14,144 nt of DNA, taken from Acidimicrobiaceae bacterium. GTDB lineage: Bacteria; Actinomycetota; Acidimicrobiia; Acidimicrobiales; RAAP-2. The notes under the pieces are model-generated. The model searched no databases. It was given only the letters and a program-made list of their open reading frames with translations, and had not been told where the DNA came from. The DNA lies in NCBI GenBank assembly GCA_003164275.1, contig PLSY01000359.1, forward strand, positions 1 to 14,144. The letters are read 5' to 3'. Position numbers and translations under genes: made by a program. Below, in pieces: positions 1-6,437 of the stretch (the stretch's first letter is position 1; each line of letters opens with the position of its first letter).

Positions 1-20
1 AACGTCCGTGGTCACTACAG

Positions 21-1385
21 CTAGCTCGGTGCCGAACCGGCGACGGGGGTGCCGGCGAAGGCATCGGTGGCCATGCCCGGGGAAAGGGCGTCGAGGACGG
101 CGGTGAACTTCAGATTGGTCTCGACCAGCTCGGTGGACGGGACCGAGCCGCCGACGATCCCCACCCCGGCGGCTAGCCGGGCCCTGTTGCCGTGGAGGGA
201 GACCGACCTGATGCCGAGCATCCATCGTCCGTCACCCCGGCCGTCGAGATAGCCGACCGGGCCGGCATAGTGGCCTCGAGGCTCGGGCTCGAGCTCGTCG
301 ATGAGGGCCACGGCCCGGTCGCGGGGCACCCCGCCGACGGCAGGTGTCGGGTGGAGGGCGCCGACCAGGTCGAGAGCGGTCGGCAGGGATCCATCGGGGC
401 GTTGGGCCAGTGTCCCGGTGACCGATGTCCCGAGGTGGGTGATGTTGTGGAGATGGACGAGATCGGGGTGGTCGGGCACGGTGAGCTCTGAGCAGAGCGG
501 CCGAAGTGACGCGTCGATGGCCTCGACCACCAGGCGATGTTCGGAGCCGTCCTTCACTGAGCTGAGCAGCTCACCGGGCAGGACTCGGTCGCCGTGGCCG
601 GGGGACCGGTCCTTCATCCGATCGGTGGTACCGGCCAGGGGACGACTGTGGATGGCCGGACCTGTCCGTTCGATCAGCAGCTCGGGACTGGCCCCGAAGA
701 ACTGCCCGTCCTCGGTGGGCATGGCAAACACCGTGCAGTTGGGCTCGAGTCCGTGCCAGCGACGCAGGAGGCCGGCGCGATCGATGGGCGCGCCCAGCTC
801 GACGTCGAGCTGGCGGGCCAGCACGACCTTTTTGATGGACCCGCCCGCGATCACCTGCAGTGCCCTGTCCACCATGGCCTCAAACGACCGGTCCGAGACC
901 AGTGGGGTGACCGTGTCCGGTCCGGCCGGATCGCCCGTCCCGACCGGCTTGGCTGTCGCCTGTAGGGCCAGCCGTTGCCGGAGACCCGAGGAGTCGGAGG
1001 GCAGGTCCGCTCGAGTGGCGGCGATGGCGGTCATCCACTCATTGCCAACTCCGTCAGCGCCGTAGATCAGTTCGGGGATCACGAGCGATGCGGCCTCGGA
1101 CCGACCGAAGGGCAGGGCCCCGAAGGCCACCACCCCGGCCACCGACTGGGGATAGCGGTCGTCCAGAGTGACCGCGGCCACACTCCGGGCCGCCGCCTCC
1201 AGGCCCGGGGTCGACTCGAGCCCTTCGACGAGGGGGATGGTGGCCGCAATGCCCAGGCCCACGAGGACCAGGTCGCCGCTGCGGAAGATGATGCCTTCGT
1301 CGCCAGCCAGCGCGAACGGGTCGAGGGGCGGGCCCGGGTCGAGGGCCAGGCGGACGGCGCTCAGCGCTCCGGACGAGCCGGTCAT
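21..1385 (-). CDS. menF: Isochorismate synthase (menaquinone pathway)
   Basis: Converts chorismate to isochorismate, the first step of menaquinone synthesis, in the cytosol. The 454-residue protein is a chorismate-binding (TrpE/MenF/EntC/PabB) enzyme with the conserved C-terminal half: KKVVLAR at 185-191, FGASPELL at 230-237, RPLAGT at 248-253, HNITHLGT at 313-320, HPTPAVGG at 345-352 and GAGIVGGS-like AAGVGIVGGS at 405-414. By analogy with E. coli MenF (Lys190 base, Glu240 acid), Lys186 and Glu235 are the likely general base and acid. The N-terminal half is divergent, as usual. I chose the ATG at 1383-1385 because it overlaps the menG stop as ATGA; the open frame runs further upstream, but that part lies over menG in another frame. 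It is last in the merR-menG-menF unit. A salicylate or siderophore role is possible for this family, but the menG neighbour favours menaquinone. Confidence 0.93.
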   Translation of the reverse strand: MTGSSGALSAVRLALDPGPPLDPFALAGDEGIIFRSGDLVLVGLGIAATIPLVEGLESTPGLEAAARSVAAVTLDDRYPQSVAGVVAFGALPFGRSEAASLVIPELIYGADGVGNEWMTAIAATRADLPSDSSGLRQRLALQATAKPVGTGDPAGPDTVTPLVSDRSFEAMVDRALQVIAGGSIKKVVLARQLDVELGAPIDRAGLLRRWHGLEPNCTVFAMPTEDGQFFGASPELLIERTGPAIHSRPLAGTTDRMKDRSPGHGDRVLPGELLSSVKDGSEHRLVVEAIDASLRPLCSELTVPDHPDLVHLHNITHLGTSVTGTLAQRPDGSLPTALDLVGALHPTPAVGGVPRDRAVALIDELEPEPRGHYAGPVGYLDGRGDGRWMLGIRSVSLHGNRARLAAGVGIVGGSVPSTELVETNLKFTAVLDALSPGMATDAFAGTPVAGSAPS

Positions 1386-2146
1386 GGTCGACCTTGGCGG
1401 GTGGCGGTGATGAGCTGGCTCAACCCGCCGGAGAGGGGGTGGTGGTTGACCGACGAGAAGCCTGAGGCCATCAGCATCGACCGAAGCCCGTCGGTCGGAG
1501 GGAGGTAGGCCGTCGACTTCGGCAGGTACCGGTAGGCGGCCCGGTCCGACACCAGTCCCCCGATGATGGGGACGACGTGACGGAACCAGATCCGATGACC
1601 AGTTAGGAGCAGGCCGTGGTCGGGCTCGGCCACCTCCAAAAGACTGATTCGGCCACCGGGGCGGACGACCCGGCCGAACTCGTCGAAGACGGCGGCGAGC
1701 TCGGTGAAGTTGCGCAGGGCGTAGCCACAGGTGATCCCGTCGACCGAGGAGTCCGAAAGGGGCAGGGCCGAGCCGTCGGCCTGACTGAGGGGCAGGCCGG
1801 TACGGTTGGCGGCCAGCATCCCCCAGGACAGGTCCATACCGAAGGGACGAAGTCCCTTTGACCTGAGGATGGAGAGGAAGTCGCCGGTCCCACAAGCCAA
1901 GTCGAGCACCACCGAGCCCTTGGCCAGCCCGAGCGCCTCGGCCGACTGCTTTCGCCAGCGGACGTCGAGCCCGAAGGTCATCATGCGATTGACCAGGTTG
2001 TAGCGGGGGGCGATGGCGTCGAACATCGACCGCACGAGCACGGTCTTGTCCTTGCCGGTCGGCAGATCGGCCTCGGCGGCTCGGGCCACGACGTCGAATG
2101 GGATGGGCTGACCAACGGTGCCGTCACCTTCCCGTTCGGGGCTCAT
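1382..2146 (-). CDS. menG: Demethylmenaquinone methyltransferase (UbiE/MenG family)
   Basis: Uses S-adenosylmethionine to C-methylate demethylmenaquinone, the last step of menaquinone synthesis. The 254-residue protein has the UbiE signature YNLVNRMMTFGLDVRWRK at 49-66, the SAM motif I VLDLACGTGDF at 80-90, an acidic/aromatic second motif near GMDLS at 103-107, the family segment GYALRNFTEL at 141-150 and VRPGG at 161-165. Length fits the family (about 230-250). The ATG at 2144-2146 overlaps the merR stop (ATGA), and its own stop overlaps the menF start in the same way, so all three are probably translated by coupled re-initiation. Actinobacteria use menaquinone, so the ubiquinone activity of UbiE is unlikely to be relevant. 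Confidence 0.94.
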   Translation of the reverse strand: MSPEREGDGTVGQPIPFDVVARAAEADLPTGKDKTVLVRSMFDAIAPRYNLVNRMMTFGLDVRWRKQSAEALGLAKGSVVLDLACGTGDFLSILRSKGLRPFGMDLSWGMLAANRTGLPLSQADGSALPLSDSSVDGITCGYALRNFTELAAVFDEFGRVVRPGGRISLLEVAEPDHGLLLTGHRIWFRHVVPIIGGLVSDRAAYRYLPKSTAYLPPTDGLRSMLMASGFSSVNHHPLSGGLSQLITATRQGRP

Positions 2147-3006
2147 GACCGATCGACCATGGGCGAGGCGCTGTCGTTCGCCCGGAGTCCGGGGCCCTCG
2201 CTCGCCAGTCGCTCGGAGACGGCTCGGCGCTCCTCCAGCGAGCCGACCTCGTCCACGTGGTCGAGGGCAACTTTGATGAGTGTCCGGGTGAAGTGATGGC
2301 CGACCAGCGTGTTGACCGCAGGGAGCAGCTCAGCGTAGGCCTGGAGGAGCCGATCGACGTCGGGACCGGTCGCTCCGGTGTCTGCATCCGTCGGCGACTG
2401 GTTCGACCGCAAGGGCCCACGGACGTGGGTGGAGAACATCGACACCGCCTCTCGGGCCACCTCTTCGGTGGCCTCGTGGTGGCGCCGGGCCAGATCGAGC
2501 AGCGCCGACAGGGGAATGCCCCATTCGAGGAGCAGGAGGCCGGCCTGTGAGGCGGCCACGTCCTCGTCGGTGTACTGATCGACCCCGTTGATGTTCCTGG
2601 CGATGAGCAGGCCCTCTGACTCGACCGCCTTCAAGAGGGCGAGCGGCACACCGGTCTCGACGGCCAGTTCGGCGAGCGAGTACGTGGCCGGGTGCGGGTC
2701 GCAGCTCGATCCGGCGGCATCACTCCGTTGGCCGCCCGAGCCTTCGGGCCACGTCGTGAGGGCGCCCAGCAGGGCCTCGTCAGCCCGGTCGAGGTCGCCG
2801 CTCAGCAGCCTGGCGATGGTGGCGAGGGAGAATCCCCGCTGCTGTAGCGCTCGGATGCGTTCAATCCGCTCGACGTGGCTGTCGTCGTACCAGGCCACGC
2901 GGCCCTCCCGGCGCGGGGGGTCGAAGAGTGCCTTGTTCTGGTAGTAGCGGACGGTGTCGACCGAGACCCCGCACCGCCTGGCCAACTGCTCGACTCGCAT
3001 CTCCAT
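2143..3006 (-). CDS. MerR-family regulator with a second HTH-like domain
   Basis: A 287-residue transcription regulator. Residues 4-70 form a typical MerR DNA-binding domain: VEQLARRCGVSVDTVRYYQ at 5-23, a wing with REGRVAWYDDSHVERI at 33-48 and GFSLATIARLL at 58-68. Residues 109-175 look like a second, degenerate MerR module (YSLAELAVETGVPLALLKAVE, then a QYTDEDV wing-like segment). The C-terminal 100 residues are helical with VGHHFTRTLIKVALDHVDEVG at 235-255; I recognise no ligand pocket or metal-binding cysteine cluster there. The start at 3006 is preferred over the ATG at 3000 because it lies exactly 6 nt after a -10 box. It is the first gene of a coupled unit with menG and menF, so it may regulate its own operon and perhaps quinone supply; that is inference. 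The inducer is unknown. Confidence 0.85.
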   Translation of the reverse strand: MEMRVEQLARRCGVSVDTVRYYQNKALFDPPRREGRVAWYDDSHVERIERIRALQQRGFSLATIARLLSGDLDRADEALLGALTTWPEGSGGQRSDAAGSSCDPHPATYSLAELAVETGVPLALLKAVESEGLLIARNINGVDQYTDEDVAASQAGLLLLEWGIPLSALLDLARRHHEATEEVAREAVSMFSTHVRGPLRSNQSPTDADTGATGPDVDRLLQAYAELLPAVNTLVGHHFTRTLIKVALDHVDEVGSLEERRAVSERLASEGPGLRANDSASPMVDRS

Positions 3007-3012
3007 GCGCCC

Positions 3013-3041
3013 ACTCTAGGAGCAGTCACTCACACTGTCAG
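3013..3041 (-). promoter_or_regulatory. merR-menG-menF promoter
   Basis: On the minus strand, CTGACA (3041-3036) is followed after 17 nt by TAGAGT (3018-3013) and then, after 6 nt, the merR ATG at 3006. The -35 matches TTGACA at five of six bases and the -10 fits TAnnnT. The predicted transcript starts at or next to the ATG, so it would be leaderless. This is the best -35/-10 pair in the window. Confidence 0.7.
3023..3037. promoter_or_regulatory. Candidate MerR operator (dyad in promoter spacer)
   Basis: CAGT (3023-3026) and ACTG (3034-3037) form an inverted repeat with a 7-nt centre, mostly inside the spacer between the -35 and -10 boxes of the merR promoter. MerR proteins characteristically bind dyads in this position, so autoregulation is plausible. 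The half-sites are only 4 bp and the spacer is 17 nt rather than the 19-20 nt of classic MerR-activated promoters, so the call is weak. Confidence 0.25.
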
Positions 3042-3080
3042 AGCGGTCAGTCGTACGTCGGGCCCGCAGGGATGCGCGAC

Positions 3081-3536
3081 TCAGGGGTAGTAGCGATAGA
3101 CGACCTGGGCCACGCACGCCGGCTTGGTGGCCCCCTCGGCCTCCAAGGTGAAGTCCAAGACGACCTGGACCCCTCCGGCAACATTTTCGACCTCGGCCAC
3201 AGCGACGCCCAGGCGAAGGTTGGAGTCGACGGTCACCGGGGCGGGAAAGCGGACCTTGTTGCAGCCGTAGTTAATCCCCATGGAGGTCCCCTCCACGACC
3301 ATCACCTCACCGAGGAAGACGGGCCCGAGGGCCAAGGTGAGGTAGCCGTGGGCGATCGCCGTGCCGAACGGCCCGCTCTTCGCCCGTTCGGGGTCGACAT
3401 GGATCCACTGGTGATCCCCAGTGGCCTCGGCGAAGAGATTGATCTGGTTCTGGTCGACTCGATGCCATTGGCTGTAACCCAGGTGCTTTCCCACCAGGTC
3501 ATGGAATCCCTCGACACCTTGCACGGTAACGGCCAT
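3081..3536 (-). CDS. MaoC-type (R)-specific enoyl-CoA hydratase (HtdZ/Rv0130-like)
   Basis: A single hot-dog-fold dehydratase of 151 residues, the same size as Mycobacterium tuberculosis Rv0130 (HtdZ). It carries the hydratase-2 motif FAEATGDHQWIHVDPERA at 35-52, with Asp41 and His46 as the expected catalytic pair, then GPFGTAIAHGYLTLAL at 55-70 and INYGCNKVRFPAPV at 88-101. Such enzymes hydrate trans-2-enoyl-CoA to (R)-3-hydroxyacyl-CoA; the chain-length preference cannot be read from sequence. The ATG at 3536 sits 6 nt after a TAGGAT box. It is 74 bp upstream of merR on the same strand, but merR has its own promoter, so they need not form one operon. Confidence 0.88.
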   Translation of the reverse strand: MAVTVQGVEGFHDLVGKHLGYSQWHRVDQNQINLFAEATGDHQWIHVDPERAKSGPFGTAIAHGYLTLALGPVFLGEVMVVEGTSMGINYGCNKVRFPAPVTVDSNLRLGVAVAEVENVAGGVQVVLDFTLEAEGATKPACVAQVVYRYYP

Positions 3537-3542
3537 GGCCAG

Positions 3543-3548
3543 ATCCTA
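3543..3548 (-). promoter_or_regulatory. -10 box of the MaoC gene
   Basis: TAGGAT on the minus strand, 6 nt before the ATG at 3536; predicts a leaderless transcript. No convincing -35 box is visible 16-18 nt upstream. Confidence 0.5.
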
Positions 3549-3646
3549 GGTCGATTCGGTCTCCGCACCGTCTGTGGCCGACAGAAAGACCAGGTTAAGG
3601 GCCTCCTTCGGCCAAAGATCAGAGACTCCTAAACGCTGCGGGTGGG

Positions 3647-3652
3647 TATCGT
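3647..3652 (+). promoter_or_regulatory. -10 box of the VIT-family transporter gene
   Basis: TATCGT followed after 6 nt by the GTG at 3659; predicts a leaderless transcript and supports the GTG start. No clear -35 box. The intergenic stretch 3537-3658 therefore holds two divergent promoters about 100 bp apart. Confidence 0.45.
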
Positions 3653-3658
3653 GGCTGC

Positions 3659-4354
3659 GTGCCACTCGACCACCACCACCACCGCAACCTCAAAGGCGGT
3701 GGGGCCCGCGCCGCCGTCTTTGGGATGAGCGACGGACTGGTGTCCAACATCGCCCTCATCTTGGGTATGGCCGGAGCCAACGCCTCCGGGGGGGCGGTGC
3801 GGCTTGCGGGGCTCGCCGGTCTGGTCGGTGGATCGTTCTCCATGGCCGCCGGGGAGTACGTCTCCATGCGGGCCCAATCCGAGCTGATGCTCCACGAACT
3901 CGACGTCGAACGCCAAGCCATCCGGCACGACCCCGAGAACGAACGACGGGAGCTGGCCAGCATCTACGAGGATCGTGGCCTGGAGCCGGGATTGGCCAAG
4001 GAGCTCTCGGTGAAGATGATGCGTGACCCCCAGATCGCCCTCGAAACCCATGCCCGAGAGGAACTGGGTATCGACCCCAAACAGACCGGCAACCCGTATC
4101 AGGCGGCTGCCTCTTCGTTCATCACGTTTGCCATCGGCGCCCTGGTGCCGCTCCTGCCATGGCTCATCACCTCGGGCACCACAGCCCTTGTGTGGTCCAT
4201 CGCCCTCGGTGCCGCCGCCGCCTTTGGCGTCGGAGCCATCTTGGCCATGTTCACCGGTCGGTCCTGGATGTGGTCGGCCTGCCGACAGCTCTTGATCTCC
4301 GGTGTCGCCGCCGGCGTCACCTACGGCATCGGACACCTGGTGGGCACCGGCTGA
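3659..4354 (+). CDS. VIT1/CCC1-family iron/manganese transporter
   Basis: A 231-residue integral membrane protein of the vacuolar iron transporter family. Five membrane segments are expected: about 24-42 (GMSDGLVSNIALILGMAG), 46-68, 150-171, 176-198 and 205-228. Asp25 in helix 1 and Glu66 in SMAAGEYVSM of helix 2 match the conserved transport residues. The cytosolic stretch 70-145 is the Glu-rich metal-binding domain (HELDVERQAIRH at 79-90, NERREL at 94-99, YEDRGLEPGLA at 103-113, HAREELGI at 131-138). The N-terminus has a HHHH run at 5-8 that could add metal affinity. Bacterial members export or sequester Fe2+/Mn2+; which metal is not decidable here. The start is a GTG placed 6 nt after TATCGT. 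It converges on mshD. Confidence 0.9.
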   Translation: MPLDHHHHRNLKGGGARAAVFGMSDGLVSNIALILGMAGANASGGAVRLAGLAGLVGGSFSMAAGEYVSMRAQSELMLHELDVERQAIRHDPENERRELASIYEDRGLEPGLAKELSVKMMRDPQIALETHAREELGIDPKQTGNPYQAAASSFITFAIGALVPLLPWLITSGTTALVWSIALGAAAAFGVGAILAMFTGRSWMWSACRQLLISGVAAGVTYGIGHLVGTG

Positions 4355-4376
4355 CGCTGGTGCCGTCGGCTCGTGG

Positions 4377-4411
4377 CGGAGCGGCGAACCGCCTGACGCT
4401 CACTCGCTCCG
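4377..4411. terminator. Inverted repeat between convergent genes
   Basis: CGGAGCG (4377-4383) and CGCTCCG (4405-4411) form a perfect 7-bp inverted repeat with a 21-nt loop. Inside it, GCGG-CGAA-CCGC (4381-4392) is an alternative short hairpin. It lies between the convergent ends of the transporter gene (4354) and mshD (4437), where a bidirectional terminator is expected. There is no U-tract, which is common in actinobacteria but keeps the call modest. Confidence 0.4.
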
Positions 4412-4436
4412 GGCAGGCGGCTAGGTCCAAGGCCGG

Positions 4437-5393
4437 TCAGTGGGGGCCGATGACGCCGAGATAGGCCCGGTCGACGTGATCGGTCACGAACCCCATCGAG
4501 CGGTACATGGTGGTGGCCGCTTGGTTTCCCTCGTCGACGTAGAGCATGCCGACTCGGAGCCCTTTGGCCGCCAACCACGCCAGCCCGGCCTCGGTCAGGG
4601 CTCGACCCCAACCCCGACCGTGGTAGTCGGGGTCCACGCCGATGACGTAGATCTCCCCCATGGGCGGCGAGCTGGCCGAATGAACCTTGGTCCAGCACGA
4701 TCCGGCAATTCGGCCCCCCTCTTCGAGCAGGAGGAAACCGTCGGGGTCGAACCACGGCTCGGACTCCAGATCGACCAGGGTCTGGCGTTCCCAGTGGCCC
4801 TGCTCGGGGTGGCTGGCAAAGGCGCGGTTGTTGGTAGTGAGCCACGCGTCCTCGTCGGTGCCGACAACGAAGGGTCGGGTGACGATGCCGACCGCCGGCT
4901 TCAATCCTTCGGCTCGCACAGGGAGTGGGAGCGGGCATCGCATCTGGAGCAGGTTCCGCTCGCGGTGGAAACCCCGAGCGAACACCCGGATGTCGTCGGC
5001 CTCGGTGGCCTTGGTGACCCACAGCCGGGTCATGCCCCCGCCGAGATCAGCTACGCGGCCGGCCAGTGCGTCAAAGAGGGCATCGGTGACCGCTTTGCCA
5101 CCTCGGCTCCCGGGGTCGACGGCGATCTCCATGGCGTAGGCGCCAGCGTGCTTGTTCAGATGGCCGTAGCCGACCAGCCCGGCATCGTCGGGTCGTCGGG
5201 CCAGGACGCCGACGATAAATCCGTCGCCCCCGACCGGGTCGTTCCGGCTCTTGGCGGTGGCTAGCTCAATGCGCTTGTGCTCGCTGAGGGACTCGTGCCC
5301 GGCCGCATCGGATGCCCGGGTCACCAGCTGAAGGATCTCTTCGACGGCTCGCTCGCTCGGAGCCTCGTCCATCGAAAGACGGAGATCGTGCAT
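4437..5393 (-). CDS. mshD: Mycothiol synthase (MshD)
   Basis: Acetylates the cysteine amine of Cys-GlcN-Ins with acetyl-CoA, the last step of mycothiol synthesis. The 318-residue protein (M. tuberculosis MshD is 315) has two tandem GNAT domains. The N-terminal one (about 5-145) is degenerate, with HAGAYAMEIAVDP at 82-94 and an altered CoA loop. The C-terminal one (about 170-318) is complete: GEIYVIGVDPDYHGRGWGRA at 246-265 carries the acetyl-CoA loop RGWG, and MLYVDEGNQAATTMYRSMGF at 283-302 is the MshD hallmark. The open frame extends 123 codons upstream, but that part is antisense to endonuclease III; the ATG at 5393 lies 7 nt after a TAGCGT box, which fixes the start. The gene itself is a strong marker for Actinobacteria. 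Confidence 0.95.
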   Translation of the reverse strand: MHDLRLSMDEAPSERAVEEILQLVTRASDAAGHESLSEHKRIELATAKSRNDPVGGDGFIVGVLARRPDDAGLVGYGHLNKHAGAYAMEIAVDPGSRGGKAVTDALFDALAGRVADLGGGMTRLWVTKATEADDIRVFARGFHRERNLLQMRCPLPLPVRAEGLKPAVGIVTRPFVVGTDEDAWLTTNNRAFASHPEQGHWERQTLVDLESEPWFDPDGFLLLEEGGRIAGSCWTKVHSASSPPMGEIYVIGVDPDYHGRGWGRALTEAGLAWLAAKGLRVGMLYVDEGNQAATTMYRSMGFVTDHVDRAYLGVIGPH

Positions 5394-5400
5394 CTGGGGG

Positions 5401-5406
5401 ACGCTA
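5401..5406 (-). promoter_or_regulatory. -10 box of mshD
   Basis: TAGCGT on the minus strand, 7 nt before the mshD ATG at 5393. Predicts a leaderless or nearly leaderless transcript. Its -35 region would overlap the start of the divergent endonuclease gene. Confidence 0.45.
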
Positions 5407-5417
5407 CAGGCTGGCAG

Positions 5418-5423
5418 TAGTCT
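5418..5423 (+). promoter_or_regulatory. -10 box of nth
   Basis: TAGTCT followed after 6 nt by the GTG at 5430. Predicts a leaderless transcript. Its -35 region would overlap the mshD -10/start region, so the two promoters are back to back in 36 bp. Confidence 0.5.
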
Positions 5424-5429
5424 GCGAAT

Positions 5430-6104
5430 GTGGCTCGACCTCGAACGCCGGCCGGACGGGCCAGGACCACGAACGAGCGATTGACCAAGGTCTTCCCGGG
5501 GACGGCCGAAGACCTGTGCGCACTCGACCACACGACCCCGTTCCAACTGTTGGCGGCCACGATCCTTTCTGCCCAGTGCACCGACAGACGGGTAAATCTG
5601 ACGACGCCGGCGCTGTTCGCCCTCTATCCGGATGCTCGTGCCATGGCCGACGCGCAGCTGGAGGACGTCGAGGTGATCATCCGGTCGACCGGATTCTTCC
5701 GGTCCAAGGCCCGGAGCCTGGTCGGGATGGCTGAGGCCGTCGTCGACCGGTTCGACGGTCAAGTCCCCACGGCCATGAAGGATCTGGTCACCCTTCCAGG
5801 CGTCGGCCGCAAGACGGCCAACGTGCTTCGCAGCGTGGCCTTCAACCTGCCCGGCCTACCGGTCGACACGCACGTGCAGCGGCTCTCGGTGCGTCTCGGT
5901 CTCACCACTTTGACCGACCCGGTCAAAGTGGAGATGGTCCTGAACGCCATGATTCCGGCCGCCGACCGCGGCGGATTCAGCCTTCGGCTGATCCTGCACG
6001 GGAGGGCGACGTGCGTCGCCCGCACGCCTCGCTGTGGACAGTGCGTCCTGTCGGATTTCTGCCCATCGGCCACCGAGCGCATGCTTCCGAGCTGGGCCGA
6101 CTGA
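5430..6104 (+). CDS. nth: Endonuclease III (DNA glycosylase/AP lyase)
   Basis: Removes oxidised pyrimidines from DNA and cleaves the abasic site, in base excision repair. The 224-residue protein shows the whole family pattern: LLAATILSAQCTDRRVN at 40-56, the helix-hairpin-helix LPGVGRKTA at 122-130 with catalytic Lys128, VDTHVQRL at 145-152 with catalytic Asp146, and the iron-sulphur loop Cys195-X6-Cys202-X2-Cys205-X5-Cys211, the canonical [4Fe-4S] spacing. The start is GTG, chosen because of the TAGTCT box 6 nt upstream and because the protein length fits Nth. It is divergent from mshD; shared response to oxidative stress is a reasonable guess but not shown. Confidence 0.96.
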   Translation: MARPRTPAGRARTTNERLTKVFPGTAEDLCALDHTTPFQLLAATILSAQCTDRRVNLTTPALFALYPDARAMADAQLEDVEVIIRSTGFFRSKARSLVGMAEAVVDRFDGQVPTAMKDLVTLPGVGRKTANVLRSVAFNLPGLPVDTHVQRLSVRLGLTTLTDPVKVEMVLNAMIPAADRGGFSLRLILHGRATCVARTPRCGQCVLSDFCPSATERMLPSWAD

Positions 6105-6169
6105 TGGTGGAGACACGTATCGCCGACCACGTTCGACGCCCGTGTAGGAACCTCACTCCGGACGCGGCA

Positions 6170-6191
6170 AAGGCACCCCGAAGGGTGCCTT
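6170..6191. terminator. Strong hairpin, probable bidirectional terminator
   Basis: AAGGCACCC (6170-6178) and GGGTGCCTT (6183-6191) form a perfect 9-bp stem with a CGAA loop. Read on the minus strand the loop is UUCG closed by C-G, the very stable cUUCGg tetraloop, and the stem is followed by UUU. That makes it a good candidate terminator for minus-strand transcription of the small gene at 6438-6635, and it also lies 66 nt after the nth stop on the plus strand. Confidence 0.6.
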
Positions 6192-6233
6192 CGCGCGAGC
6201 GGGCCGGGCGGCGGATCCCGAACACCGCTCATG

Positions 6234-6261
6234 CGGAACCAACTGGCGGGAGTCGGTTCCG
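6234..6261. repeat. Inverted repeat (hairpin 2 of intergenic region)
   Basis: CGGAACC (6234-6240) pairs with GGTTCCG (6255-6261), then an A/C mismatch, then ACT with AGT around a 6-nt loop. CGGAACC recurs exactly at 6334-6340, so 6255-6261 has two possible partners. Confidence 0.55.
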
Positions 6262-6286
6262 AAGTACAAAGAACAGCACGTTTCAA

Positions 6287-6335
6287 CGGCAATTGCCAGT
6301 CAGGTCAATGAAAACTATGCGACTGACAGTTGCCG
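6287..6335. repeat. 15-bp inverted repeat (hairpin 3 of intergenic region)
   Basis: CGGCAATTGCCAGTC (6287-6301) is opposed by GACTGACAGTTGCCG (6321-6335), with a 19-nt loop. Thirteen of fifteen positions are Watson-Crick, one is a G-T (wobble in plus-strand RNA) and one is a C/A mismatch. It lies in the A/T-richer part of the region. Confidence 0.6.
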
Positions 6336-6437
6336 GAACCGCCCGGATTTCGCCACACCGAGATGCAGATCGCCGGTGGGATGCAGTCGTCCAGCAGTGG
6401 CCCAATCGGTCGCCTCGGCGGCCACCGGTCACAGGGC

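Larger units (their letters stand above)
6105..6437. other. 333-bp gene-free stretch between convergent genes
   Basis: No frame here reads like a protein on either strand, and no tRNA is visible. It holds three inverted repeats (6170-6191, 6234-6261, 6287-6335), and the part from about 6260 to 6330 is visibly richer in A and T than its surroundings. It is the shared 3' region of nth (plus) and the small unknown gene (minus). Confidence 0.7.

Noticed and set aside
1386..1895. 170-codon upstream extension of the menF frame
   Set aside because: It lies over menG in another frame on the same strand and reads as Arg/Pro-rich out-of-frame sequence; the ATGA junction at 1382-1385 gives the true start.
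3629..4336. 235-codon frame antisense to the VIT-family transporter
   Set aside because: Low-complexity Gly/Asp/His-rich translation; the plus-strand frame is a clear membrane transporter.
5394..5762. 123-codon upstream extension of mshD
   Set aside because: Antisense to endonuclease III and not MshD-like; the length after the chosen ATG fits the family.
6222..6290. tRNA-like segment with GGTTCCGAA resembling a T-arm
   Set aside because: No matching acceptor or anticodon stem; the GGTTCCG is explained by the CGGAACC inverted repeat.
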